This document shows, piece after piece, positions 10,819-21,032 of a stretch of 64,000 bases of DNA. The position numbers and the translations under genes are program-made. The stretch lies in contig NC_034014.1 in the NCBI RefSeq assembly GCF_000346465.2, forward strand, positions 17,807,542 through 17,871,541, given 5' to 3'. Under the pieces are notes generated by a model, which was not told the DNA's origin, made no database searches, and was given only the letters and a program-made list of their open reading frames with translations. This stretch comes from Prunus persica (Eukaryota; Streptophyta; Magnoliopsida; Rosales; Rosaceae). Numbering within the stretch: the stretch's first letter is position 1; the number at the start of each line of letters is the position of its first letter.

Positions 10819-12195
10819 ATGAAGAGAAAAGCTTCAGAAGTAACAATGGAGCAGAAAGAAGCGAAGGTGTATAAAAACAGAAGGTATGTGAGCTTCTCAA
10901 AGAGGCGCAGCGGCCTGTTTAGCAAGGGTAAAGACTTCTGCAAAAAGTTTGAAGCAGAAATTGGCATTGTTGTGCTCTCTGAAGCAGGCAGGCCTTACTG
11001 GTCCCCGGACAACCCTTCCCTCGACGCCGTCCTCGACCGCTTCATGCAATCAGACCAGGCACCTACTAACGCCATTGATTTCAAGGTTAGACTACAGAAG
11101 AAGAGGAAGAGAGAGGAACCTGATAATGAGGTTCAGGGACAGCTTGCGGAGGAGGTGAAGTCATGTCGAACAGTTAAGGACATGTTTTCGTTGAGAGACA
11201 AATACTTGGTGCTTCTTCAGGACCATACCAACAAGAGGATGAAAGGTTCACATGTTTTGGAGAAGGGTGAGGCAAAATGTGTCTCTACCTCACCATCAAA
11301 CCTAAGTTTTGAGGATAGTGTTTGGGTGGAACCAATTTCAAGGCATAAAGACATATGTTCTAGTTCAACCCTAAAGCTTGATAGTCAACATGATCACCGT
11401 CTTGGGAACAACAATGGTGTCCGCGGCGGCCACGATGACGGGTGGTTTTGGGATGAGATTTTGAAAGATGGTTACACACAAGGTGTTCTGAAACCAATAT
11501 CAAAATCCGAAGACGTTTTGTATGATTCAACCATAAATTTTGAGAGTGATCGTAATGTGTTTGATACTCATCATGGTAACATAAATGGGGGAGAGGGATC
11601 TTCTTGGTGCAAAGATTGGGAGAATGGTAAAGCGCAATGTGCCTTGATGCAACCAATTTCGAAATCCGAAGAGGTCTTGCATAATTCAACCCAAAATTTG
11701 GAGAGTAATCGTAATGTTTTTACTGATCAACATGGCAACAACAATGACGATTATGGAACTTGTCGGGATAGAATTTTGGAATATGATAAGACTCATCAAC
11801 TAGCAAATTCTGAAGACGTCTTGTTTACTTCAACCCCAAATTTTGAGTGTGATCGTCTTAACAAGAAAAACGATGGTGGCGACAACAACATATCTTTCTG
11901 GGACAAAATTTTGGAAGAGGGTAAATCGGAATGTGTCTCTTTCCAACCAATATCAGAATCCGAAGACTTCTTGTATAATCCAAGCCTAAATTTCGAGAGT
12001 GATAATCGTGGGTTTGATCATTATCAAGGTGACAACAATAGTGGTCCGGAACTTTGTTGGAATGAAGAATGGGAACATGGTAAGGTAGAGTGTGTCAAGA
12101 CACAACCGATATCAAAATCTGAGGACATCTGGGCTAACACAACCCCAAATTTTGAGAACAATCATGATCATGTTCATGGTGGTAAAAGACAGTAA
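10819..12195 (+). CDS. Type I (AGL62/M-alpha-like) MADS-box protein with repeat-built C-terminus; 3' end chimeric
   Basis: A single-exon ORF of 458 aa. Residues ~15-72 form a MADS domain (VSFSKRRSGLFSKGKDFCKK, then EAEIGIVVLSEAGRPYW and SLDAVLDRF) of the intronless type I class, without K-box. Such proteins are nuclear DNA-binding factors, often acting in the female gametophyte or endosperm. Residues ~80-145 are charged and helical. From residue 171 onward the protein is built of about 5.5 diverged repeats of 48-53 aa, each starting near PISKSED and containing NFES, GNNN and a W...GK pattern. The sixth repeat is cut short. From base 12182 the DNA belongs to the duplicated DPE1 block, so the final codons (KRQ) and TAA stop come from DPE1 intron 4 sequence read backwards. 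The original C-terminus has probably been lost. Expression cannot be judged. Confidence 0.85.
   Translation: MKRKASEVTMEQKEAKVYKNRRYVSFSKRRSGLFSKGKDFCKKFEAEIGIVVLSEAGRPYWSPDNPSLDAVLDRFMQSDQAPTNAIDFKVRLQKKRKREEPDNEVQGQLAEEVKSCRTVKDMFSLRDKYLVLLQDHTNKRMKGSHVLEKGEAKCVSTSPSNLSFEDSVWVEPISRHKDICSSSTLKLDSQHDHRLGNNNGVRGGHDDGWFWDEILKDGYTQGVLKPISKSEDVLYDSTINFESDRNVFDTHHGNINGGEGSSWCKDWENGKAQCALMQPISKSEEVLHNSTQNLESNRNVFTDQHGNNNDDYGTCRDRILEYDKTHQLANSEDVLFTSTPNFECDRLNKKNDGGDNNISFWDKILEEGKSECVSFQPISESEDFLYNPSLNFESDNRGFDHYQGDNNSGPELCWNEEWEHGKVECVKTQPISKSEDIWANTTPNFENNHDHVHGGKRQ
11329..12181 (+). repeat. In-frame tandem repeats coding the MADS-protein C-terminus
   Basis: Six units start at residues ~171, ~225, ~278, ~328, ~376 and ~429. 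Conserved cores are PISKSEDVLY, STxNFES and a W-x-x-W/I-x-x-GK segment. The units differ at many positions, so the array is old, but the reading frame is kept throughout. The last unit stops abruptly at the DPE1-block junction. Confidence 0.85.
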
Positions 12196-14134
12196 TTTTT
12201 TAGTAAGTTAGTAACCAAAAATTTGGTGCTTTCCTGAATAACACGTGTATGTATGTATGTGCATACATTCAACTAATAGATCCTAGCACAGTTAGAATTA
12301 CACCATTCTGAAGAGTTGTCGAAGCAGAACTACAATATAATGTCAATTTACAACCAAGATTGTCAAATTATAACACATACAAAATTGTCACCGCAGTAAA
12401 AGTATATTATAAAATTATTAGTGCACAAATAATATGAAAATCTCACTTGATATATCTGGGTCATTACGGAAATCTTCAAGCTCACTTTTAAGTTCACCTT
12501 CACTCCTAATAAGCCTCTCTGCAGCCTGACAAAGCGCTAAACTAAGAAATAGTTTTTGGTGTAAGAAATGAAAAACTGTTCTGAGTTAAGTGAAAGTCAT
12601 GGAAAACTGTTCACGATGACTTTTAAGTTCACCTTCACTCCTAAATATCCCAACTTCAGTTTCACACAGTTCAACATGAAAAACTGTTCTAAGATTGCTG
12701 AAGTGAAAGTCATGGAAAACGCACAAAGACGAGGAACAGTAATGCTGTTCGCATCATTTACCTTAGCTATCAGAGGATCCTTTAAGTCAGCAACAGTTGA
12801 GTAATTCACGCGGTCAGAATCACTGCATGAACCAGTACACCACAATCCCATAAGACAAATCCATGTAGAAACCCATATAAAAAAACTCAATATGATGGCA
12901 GATGCATTAATAAAGTTTTCCTCACACTGGTTTTGGAAGCTCTTCCTTTGTCAACAAACCATCATTGACAAGCTCCTCAAGAGGTATCAACAGAGTGTTA
13001 CCACAATTTGCATCCTGACAAAATCCCATGAACCAAAATTACCCACAAATTCAATTGTAAATCACAATGAGGATATGCCACACTACAGCCAATCAAAATA
13101 TTAGGCTTTACACAATTCACATATGAAATCCAAGCTGTGTGTGTATATATTATATAGATATATAAGCAATTGGGTAAGTTTTGACAAAAAAAAATAAATA
13201 TAAAGCAATTGGGTAAGTATAATTTTACCTGACCAGAGTAAGGGGAGCCCTCTTCATTGGCTTTCCTACCAGGGGGAACCAGTGGAAGCACCTGCCAGAG
13301 GGAGCACCCGGCTTCATGAAGCCAGTCAATGAAACGAAACGCCTCCTCCCCAAAATCTCCAATGCCGTGGGGTCCACGGAACGACGTCGGATGGAGGACC
13401 ACGCCAGCTCTTCTGCGCTCGCTCGGATCTGCCTGGGGGAACACGTCGCCATAGTCTGGAGGTAAGTCGTCGCCGACACCAACGACGGCGGAGGCGGAGG
13501 TCGAAAGGACGGAAACAGGGGTCAGGAAGACGCCGTTGGTCATTTGGAAATGTCGGAAGAATGGAATTCGGGTTTTGGGTTGGAAGTGAGTGGAGGTGGG
13601 GATTGAGGAGGAGTTGGAGAGCTTGGGGGAGAGAGTGGAAGGGAGGAGTGAGAGAGAGCTATTCACGGCCATTAAGAGAGAAAGTTGCAGAGTGGAAGTG
13701 TGGATGATGATGATGATGATGGTGGTTGATATTGATCAGCATTCAAACAGTACACCGACGAAGGATGCGGATCAGTTGTGTGTATTACACCCCAGTATAT
13801 TTATATACACTATATATTATAGTGGTTGTCTCTTTCCCAGAAGCGTGTACGAATCACGAGTGCCATGTGTAGTCTGGTTCTCCTATTTAGGATTAAGATT
13901 GAGAATTTGAAGATTCAAGAATGAGTCCTTTAAAAAAAATGAAAAAAGAAAACAAGAAAATATCATTTTGATTCCAGGTCGAAGTGGTCAGGTCCGAACC
14001 TGACGAGCAAAAACTTCAGACGGTTTACAGATTTCCAAATATGGTCTATCTATTAAGTTGACCCGACCCGACCCGACCTGATGTTCAGCCCTTTTTGTTC
14101 TTTCCCTTTCCTATCTTACCCTTAGTAATGTGGC
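12182..14134 (-). repeat. Duplicated block, copy B (DPE1 promoter and first four exons)
   Basis: A 1953-bp direct copy of 8479-10424. The left edge falls inside the last codons of the MADS ORF and the right edge falls at 'gtggc|aagtatg'. The edges carry no transposon ends and no obvious target-site duplication, so a DNA-repair, replication-slippage or unequal-exchange event is likelier than transposition. Confidence 0.95.
12447..13672 (-). pseudogene. Truncated DPE1 5' copy (exons 1-4 only)
   Basis: The exon equivalents are 13672-13229, 13014-12926, 12822-12762 and 12525-12447, all with intact GT-AG sites and no stop. Exon 1 differs from DPE1 by one visible amino-acid change (VSVV to VSVL). 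The copy ends within intron 4, so all GH77 catalytic residues are missing and no active enzyme can result. The promoter-like upstream region and start codon are present, so it may still be transcribed. A transcript would run out of the block straight into the antisense strand of the MADS gene. Confidence 0.92.
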
Positions 14135-16535
14135 AAGTATGATGCCCGCTTTGGTGTTGATGTGTGAAAAAAATAATAACTTTTTTTTTTGCGCACCCAC
14201 CCTTCCATCTTCTGTTTCCCCTCTTTCTTCAACAACAAAATCCAGATTCGGATTTTTTAAGAGTTTTGGGATTTGAGTAGTGGCTTGGCTATCGGGCGGT
14301 AAGGTCGGTGGTGGGTGCGTTGGGGCGGCGATGGCTATCGGTGGCTGGGTGGCTAGGTGCGTTTGGATTTTGAACTTGCAGAGAGAGAGGCGGTGGCCGA
14401 AAAATTTTAAAACGACAGTGGCGGTGGCTACAACACTGAAAATCTTGCCGTTGAATCTTCCCTTTAAAATTGACAGCTTTTTGGTTGTGAGATACTCAAC
14501 CAAACCCCTTCTGCCTCCCACATCAGGCTCCAAGACTTCAACCCTTTGGGTGGGCACCCCCATCACAGAGCATTCGTGTTTTTTTTCACGTCGGCACTAA
14601 CGACAAAACTTTATGGTTCTGTTGAGGGGGACGGAAGGGGCGAAGAGACAGAGGGTGGGTGGGGTTTGGGATTTGTTTTAGAATTCTTTTTTTTTTTTTA
14701 AAAAAAAATACATCAACAACTAGGTATCTCACTTGCCACGTCATTAAAAGTGAATTAGAAAGATAAAGAAAAAAAATGAAAAAAATTAATTTTTCTTTTA
14801 AAAAGCGAAGAGGCACGACAGATAAAGAAGAAAGAGAAAAAAGAAGAAGACGGGAAAGAATAAAATAAGAAGAAAAGAAATAGGATTCCATTAAGTTCGG
14901 TTTTGGTTTTGACAACAACAATTAAAGAAAAACAATGAAATTTCTGGAAATTTTAAAAAAATTATTAACAATTTATATAAATTAAAGAAAAAAAACAGAT
15001 TTAGCCATTACTTCTTTCGTTCATGTAATTAGATGCAAGCAATTAATTTCACAAATTCAACTGACAAATCTTTTGTACCGTTGATAAAAAAAACATATTT
15101 TATATATATTTTGTACCAAAGTTGTTGTCAGCACAATTAAGCCAAGTTTTCCAAACTATGATTACTATCCAGATTATCGCATGGGTTAAATTATGATTTT
15201 TGCCCTTGAGGTTTTGTTCCACGTGGTTTTCTCAGTGAGGTTGTCATTAATATGATGATTCTCACTCTATAATATTTCATGATTTTTAATGGACAGTCCC
15301 GATCTTTTGAACTATGGAATATCTTTTCGTATAAAAAAAAAATTTAATTAAAGCATCACGTAGAGTTGCAATTCAAAATCCCAAGGGGCCAACGAAACAT
15401 ACAACTTTATTTATTTATTTTTATGCCACAATCAGATTCAACCATTAGTTCTTTCATTCATGTAATAAGATGCAAGCAATCAATTTCGAAAATTCAACTG
15501 GCAAAGATTCTATAGTTATGCTGTTCTCAGTACATTTAACTCAAGTTTGCCTAAATTATTATTACTATCCATATCATGACACATATCAAATATTTCTATA
15601 TATAATTTATGGTCATGTTTAGTTGGCTGGATTGGATTGGATATATTCAATTAAAATGAACATGGGTCTAATTTATTTTTTTAATGAACTTAATTGTATC
15701 ACAGACTGGATATTGAACATTAGATCTAAATCCCAAATAACTATGGCTCTAAAACCCCAACTCCGATCCAATCCAATTCGATTCAATATCGAAATTTTTA
15801 TTTATTATTAAAAAAACAAAACACCCCAAACCGAACATGTCAATTCAAGTTACTCAGGATACAGTTTCAAATGCCCAGCTCTAATAAGGACTACGTCTCC
15901 GGGGATTAACGAAACCACGGGGATGTATGTACTTTAATTGAATCCCAAGTAAGCCACTGGCAATTGGCACTTTGACCTCTTTGTAAGATTTGCAAAATGG
16001 GGCTTACGCCAGCCACCGTCCTTGTTTGCTTTGTGGCCTCAGCGACTAATTTAATTTGCCTTCTTTCTGGATGGTTATTGTTCATGGCGCATATATGACC
16101 ATATAATATATTATAGAATTTTTTTATTTTTTTATTTTAATACTTGATGTTTGTCAACTTCCCAATTTAATACCTAAATTGTTATTTGTCCCATTTAGAC
16201 CCAAGTATCAAATTTTGAAAAGGAAATTAGTACAGGCAATCGGTAAGGGAGTTAATACAAATATTTATTGGGTGTCCGAGATTTCGAAACTCTGATCGCT
16301 TGATAAAAATTTTATTTGGCTACAAATCTGAGTCACAGTAGCGGTTAAAATTTCACAAAGGATGAACTCAATGCCATTGCCATTCATCCAACACTCCTCA
16401 ATCTATACTATGATATATCACTATAACATTCACTATTAATTATGGGAATTATACATATAATTTTCCAATTAATTAATCTATCCCGTTGACTTTCAGATGC
16501 AGAAACGTTGACCACATGGTCACCTTTCTTCATCA
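14135..16535. other. Intergenic span, no gene recognised
   Basis: 14280-14600 is unusually GC-rich for the region and is open in several frames, but none gives a recognisable protein. The rest is AT-rich. 15612-15840 may be a small MITE: 'tcatgtttagttgg' at its left faces 'ccaaaccgaacatgt' at its right. A phrase at 15293 matches the first bases of the palindromic MITE found elsewhere. Confidence 0.4.
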
Positions 16536-17114
16536 TCACACCTCATCAGACCAATCGCTAAGGTCTGTAGTCTCATAAAACAAGCCATCCACAATCTGAT
16601 CAATCAACGAATCTATTAAACCGTTACAGCTTAAGCTCAAGACCCGACCCACGTTCTTCCGGTTACTGGATAGCCAAGCAGAGACCGCCGCGCAAGCCAC
16701 AGCAGCCAAACACACCCCCGCCGCCTCCGCGATCCCCTCCACCTCCACCTTCCCAAACAAGGAGTTTCCAGTCACCGCCTCCGTCGCTACCGTCGCAGCG
16801 AAAATCACCATGGCCAGCCGACCCGACAGGATCTCGAAGTCTTGGCTCTTCTTCGAGCTCTCGATGTACTCCGACAACGCCGCAAAGAACGGCGACGTGT
16901 CGTCCTTCTTCGTCCTCATCAGTCCGGCGAGATCTGAGCCGTACGATCTCAGAGTACAGAGCCGCGGCTGCAGCACGATCTTCGCGGTCTTCGGCTCCGG
17001 CGCCACGGGTTTCGGAACCGGTACCTGAACTGGAACCGCCGGGTCGCGCCTGCTAACCGCCGGGTTTTCCTGCCTCTGCAGCTCGCAGCGAATGGCGCGC
17101 GCCGCCGTGGCCAT
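16536..17114 (-). CDS. SEP2: Stress enhanced protein 2, chloroplastic (LHC-like)
   Basis: A single-exon ORF of 192 aa. The order of motifs matches Arabidopsis SEP2: a basic N-terminal transit region (MATAARAIRCELQ), KIVLQPRLCTLRSYGSD, then FFAALSEYIESSKKSQDFE, then SGRLAM, the ELIP/LHC-type chlorophyll-binding helix, a second membrane helix (residues ~125-145, Ala-rich), and a conserved tail SLIDQIVDGLFY ending in SDWSDEV. These light-stress proteins sit in the thylakoid membrane and are thought to bind pigment for photoprotection. The start at 17114 gives the family's normal length. No frameshifts are seen. Confidence 0.92.
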   Translation of the reverse strand: MATAARAIRCELQRQENPAVSRRDPAVPVQVPVPKPVAPEPKTAKIVLQPRLCTLRSYGSDLAGLMRTKKDDTSPFFAALSEYIESSKKSQDFEILSGRLAMVIFAATVATEAVTGNSLFGKVEVEGIAEAAGVCLAAVACAAVSAWLSSNRKNVGRVLSLSCNGLIDSLIDQIVDGLFYETTDLSDWSDEV

Positions 17115-18159
17115 GGAATTAGAGGAAAGTTAGTGAGAAGGTGCGTTTTGAGGAATTGGCTCGATTCCCAGAATCCGGGGGTTTTTGAGTATTGGGGATT
17201 CGGGACGTGTATTTGAGATTCGGTGGGTGGCGGTCTTGAGCCCACGTCTTGGATGGGTTGTGAGGTGGAGGCTAGCGAATGTGGGACCCTCTGTTGGGAC
17301 GTGGCAGCTGATATGCTCGATAATGTAGTTTTCATTTGGAGGAAAAAACAACAGGGTGATTAGGTTGATCACAGTCCTGTCGTTTTTATCAGGAAAGTCA
17401 TGGATTCTTCTTATGTCCGTACGAAGAGGAAGGAGCTATGGATTTTTCTGTGAACAGGAAGAGTAGATTTTTTTTGGCCCAATACCCCTCAACTACATCG
17501 ATTGTGGAATTTAGCATTCTGAATTATTTTTTCAATTAATTTAGTCCTCGGCTTATTTTAAATGATCAATTTAGCCCCTCTCGTGAAATTTTTACACTTC
17601 CATTCAATTTTCCCTTAATTATAAGGGTAAATGTGTCATTTTACAAGGTATAGTACCAAAAACAAATAAAATATGTAAAAAATGAAAAAAAAATTCAAAA
17701 TAGAAAGAACAAAAGAAAACCAATAAATCCCCACCCGAACACCAACTCCCCTCTCCTCGTCTACCTTTTCACACGAGGAGCCTTTCAATTTTTGCATTCT
17801 CATTTGCCATTTGGAAATTTCACGATTTGCTTCAAGGGAAATTAAGGTGAATATTGTTTGGGTGCTTCTGCTTGAGCTCCATACGAGCTCTCTTGGTTGG
17901 TTTCTTTGTGGGTTTTGTGTTACATGTGATTTGGTTCAATATTTTGGCAACTTGGGGGAAGAAAACTTATGGGTTTTCTTCAATTCTTTATGTTGTATTC
18001 AGAGTTCAACTTCTCATCAGGAAAACTTTCGTGGGTATGTGAAGATTTTCTTATATATGGTGGAAATTGGGATATAACATGTTTTTTTCTTAAGGAAAAT
18101 TGAATTGGATTGGTACCAAATCGTGAAAGTTAGAAGGTTTTGTTTAATTTTGCGTGATG
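17115..18159. other. Upstream region of SEP2 and AT-rich spacer
   Basis: The first 200 bp upstream of SEP2 are GC-rich and likely hold its promoter and leader. At 17478-17590 there are phrases such as 'aatacccctcaacta' and 'tttagtcctcgg', typical of MULE- or hAT-type element ends in plants, but I did not find a matching right end. No gene is seen. Confidence 0.35.
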
Positions 18160-18332
18160 AAGCTTGTTGGGAGCATTGTCGATACCGTCGCCGTGGCTTG
18201 TTGGACTGGTTTATGCCATGCATAGTTGAGTTTTTAAGCAATGAGGATTGGACTGTGCAGAAGGCCGTGGCTAAGGCGCTTGGGAAGGTGGCCTTGGTGG
18301 AGAGAGATTTGACGACGATGTACACAAGTTAA
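18160..18332 (+). pseudogene. TORTIFOLIA1-like microtubule-associated protein fragment (frameshifted)
   Basis: Translation gives KLVGSIVDTVAVA in one frame, then, after a frame change near 18210, MPCIVEFLSNEDWTVQKA and ALGKVALVERDLTTMY. This is the HEAT-repeat pattern of plant TORTIFOLIA1/SPIRAL2-like microtubule-binding proteins. Only about 55 residues are present. It is followed by AT-rich non-coding DNA, so this is a moved gene piece and not a gene. Confidence 0.65.
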
Positions 18333-18562
18333 ATTAAAATAAAGAAATCATTATCTAATATGATTGTAAGAACTAAAAAATGGAGAAGTAGGAGATAAAA
18401 TATTATTTTGTTAAAAAGGAAAAAAGAGAACTATGAACATAGAAAAAAAATAGAGACATAAACATAGAGACAACGAAAAATAAAACTATAAACTTTTTTT
18501 TATTTTTAAAAAGGGAGATAAACATAGAGAAAAAAAAGTAAAAAAAGAAGAGAAAAACAATG

Positions 18563-18670
18563 TAAGCCCATTTGGGCCCGGTTCGGTGAACTTTCTCAGG
18601 CCTAACCCATGAAGCTTGGCCTGCCCTGTTAACTGAAGTCCAGCCCAGCCCATTAACGATCTTTATTCAA
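18563..18670. repeat. GGCCC-rich transposon-end-like remnant
   Basis: The run 'gcccatttgggcccggttcg' through 'cagcccagcccattaacg' resembles the ends of the hAT-like element at 45.7-46.9 kb, whose right end also reads 'cagcccattaac'. It appears to be a fragment. Confidence 0.4.
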
Positions 18671-18923
18671 ACTTGGACATCTCCAACTTCTATTTTGTAG
18701 TGGCTCATTGTCATTGTTACTACTTGACCCTCTGGCTACAGGGAGCTGCTAGAATGCAGAGGCTATTATGAGGAGGTTATGTGCGGAATGATAACAACCA
18801 TCAATTTTAAATGAACGGTTCAGATTTAAGTAGGAAGTTTTTTTACAATCGGGTTAAAATTACCCATCACAAAATAAGCAACCCGGAACTTCTCTCTCAT
18901 ATCTCCTATTTTCTTTGAAACAG

Positions 18924-19102
18924 AGGTCCAAAGTCCTACGTCTGAAACTTCCTCTAGAGACAAACAAGAGCTGCCCCTTTTCAACTTCCAGAAGCCGAAT
19001 TTGCTGCTCCAAAAAGAAAAAAAACGAAGACACTCAGATGTGGAGGACGTTGCTGAAGAAGAAGGAACAAGGGTTGAAACCCACAACTCAATTCTTTCAC
19101 TG
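18924..19102 (+). other. Exon-like fragment of an unrecognised gene
   Basis: A 179-bp stretch is open in one frame and flanked by a good acceptor (pyrimidine run then 'acag') and a donor ('ctg|gtatgtg'). It encodes a charged peptide including LPLFNFQKPNLLL, KRRHSDVEDVAEEE and VETHNSILSL. I do not recognise the family. It sits between two other captured-looking gene fragments on the same strand, so it is more likely a piece of a gene than a gene. Confidence 0.4.
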
Positions 19103-19426
19103 GTATGTGATTTTTCAGCCCTATTGCAAACCCTTTTATTCAAAAAATATTCTGTTTTGTTAAACCCCTGTCATTAATGTTGCAGAAAATGGTTCATCAT
19201 TACCCATTACAACAACTATAACCTAAGAGCTCTCTTATTCTGTCTTTGTGTCACAAAAATTATTTGCAAGATCTTCATAGTAGAGAGAAAAGAAGAAAAA
19301 GAGACAAATGATATGTTGAAAGAGCCTCCAGTAGTCTCTCACTCGCCTAACTTTGCACTCCGTTTCTGAACAAGTAATACCCAAGTTTTGAAGAACTTGT
19401 AGTACTCTTCTTCAATTCCAATTGCG

Positions 19427-19936
19427 ATGGTAAGTCAAACACTGCAAAACCACTTCTCTTTGTTTCTTTATTTCACTGATTTTGCTTTTAATGTTTTCCA
19501 ATTTCTTGTAATCATTATTATTTTTTATTCTCTTTTGTATTTATATTTTATTTGAAAAATTGATTTTTACAGTTTTTATTTTATTTTCATACGTAAATAT
19601 TCTTTCTTGCGTTTAACCCCTTACTACTTTGGGTTTTATTATGATGCCTTTAGTATATTGGCTTTAAGCTTTGTTGAATCAATAATTAATAAATAATGAA
19701 AATAACAACACGTTAATCTAATGGTGATCTTTATGGGTCTTGCATACATACAGTAAAATTAATGTTTGTAAGTTTTATGAGAATGTCAATATTTTAACAT
19801 ACTTTTGATACTGTAAAGTTGGCATATGTTGGATCTTTATTTTCTCTATTGTTTTGGTGCAGTCTACAATCCTCAAGGTTGGTATCATGCCAAGGTTGTG
19901 TTGGTGCCGTGAAAAGGGTTCTTGGAAAACTTGAAG
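19427..19936 (+). pseudogene. ATX1-like copper chaperone fragment (first two exons, 2-bp deletion)
   Basis: ATG 19427-19429 is followed directly by GTAAGT. A second exon at 19863-19936 starts STILKVG and then, in the next frame, CQGCVGAVKRVLGKLEG, ending at a GTTTGT donor. This is the start of an ATX1/CCH heavy-metal-associated protein, which carries copper through an MxCxxC site. Two bases are missing exactly in the MSCQGC metal site, so the frame shifts and the protein stops. The later exons are not present downstream. The intron and a UTR-like leader are kept, so this came from genomic DNA and not from a processed mRNA. Confidence 0.8.
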
Positions 19937-20700
19937 GTTTGTTGATAACTCTTGCATTTATCTAGTTCCATTGTCTTGCTCTTCTTCTTCTCTGAGACTA
20001 TGCTTCTTTAACTGTTTGAACAATGCCAAATGCACTATTGATGATTTCCTAATTTGTATTTTTGTTCGCCTGCCAAGACACACATTCACTTCACCCATGT
20101 TTATTACTTTTGAATTGCAATTGAGTAGTATGAAATTGTGTGCATGAATATGAACTTTAATTTTGCAATGGTACTGTCTTGTGAAAGTTTGCCATATGAA
20201 GAATTGGGTCATTTAGAAAAGCCAACAATCTATATGAATTTCGGTATTGGTTTTTGTTTTGAAATTGGTTTTAGTTGTGATTGAATGTTATGTTTTTGTT
20301 TCCACTGTGATTGAATGATTTGCTTCTAATATGCATTTTTGATCCATTTTATACAGATGGAAGATTGTCTTGTTTCAATTGGCGGCGTTCTTTTGGGGAG
20401 GAAATTGCTAACTTTCAGCTTAAATTCGGGTCTAAGAGGACATGTCTTGGAATTTTTCTTATACATATGAATTGTGTTAAAATTCTAGACCAAGAGGAGA
20501 TGAAATTTTTTTGTTTTTTGCCACTTTCTTATGTATATCTTAAGATGTAATGAGATAACATTGTTAGTTCATCAATTTATGAAAGTCAAGTTAGAAGGAA
20601 ATTTGTCAATCTCTAGTTTCCATGGTTTTATCGTTCCCCTTGCAAAGAAGAAAAAAATACAAATGTAACCAAATCAATGATTTAATTGGCAAATGCCAGG
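19937..20700. other. No gene recognised downstream of the ATX1 fragment
   Basis: AT-rich sequence with a splice-acceptor-like 'ttatacag' at 20356, but the following bases do not encode the expected remaining part of a copper chaperone. Confidence 0.4.
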
Positions 20701-20706
20701 ACTGAT

Positions 20707-21032
20707 ATGTATTGCATATGTATTGCACATGTATAGCTATTTATTGCTTGTGTATTGGCCCCGTATATCTTTTTTTAAAAGTATGTTGGAATAAATTTAT
20801 AGGGGGAGTATGAAGTTTGTGTATTGCCATTGTATAGCCTTTTATTGCTTGTGTATTGCTACTGTATTGCCATCGTATAGCCTATTATTGCCTGTGTATT
20901 GCCCCCGTATATCTTTTTTTTAAAGCCTTGGAATAAATTTATAGGGGGGGTTTGTGTATTGCCATTGTATAGCCCTTTATTGCTTGTGTATTGCTACTGT
21001 ATTGACCTCGTATATCCTTTTTTTTTTTTTTC
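20707..21032. repeat. Minisatellite of about 125-135 bp units made of 'tgtattgc' words
   Basis: Just over two copies of a long unit are seen. Each starts near 'tgtattgccattgtatag', passes through 'ttgcttgtgtattgctact', and ends with 'cgtatatctttttt' followed by 'ggaataaatttatagggg'. Within each unit the word 'tgtattgc' recurs every 15-30 bp, a second level of repetition. Confidence 0.8.

Noticed and set aside
11360..11689. 109-codon minus-strand frame inside the MADS gene
   Set aside because: Shadow frame produced by the repetitive coding sequence on the plus strand.
14111..14566. 151-codon minus-strand open frame in GC-rich DNA
   Set aside because: No recognisable domain, several other frames are open too, and no splice or promoter context supports it.
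15290..15325. Possible fourth copy of the palindromic MITE ('acagtcccgatctttt')
   Set aside because: Only about 20 bases match and no second arm is found, so it is at best a tiny remnant.
17478..18550. Pack-MULE carrying the TORTIFOLIA1-like fragment
   Set aside because: A left-end-like phrase exists, but no matching right inverted repeat or 9-bp duplication was found.
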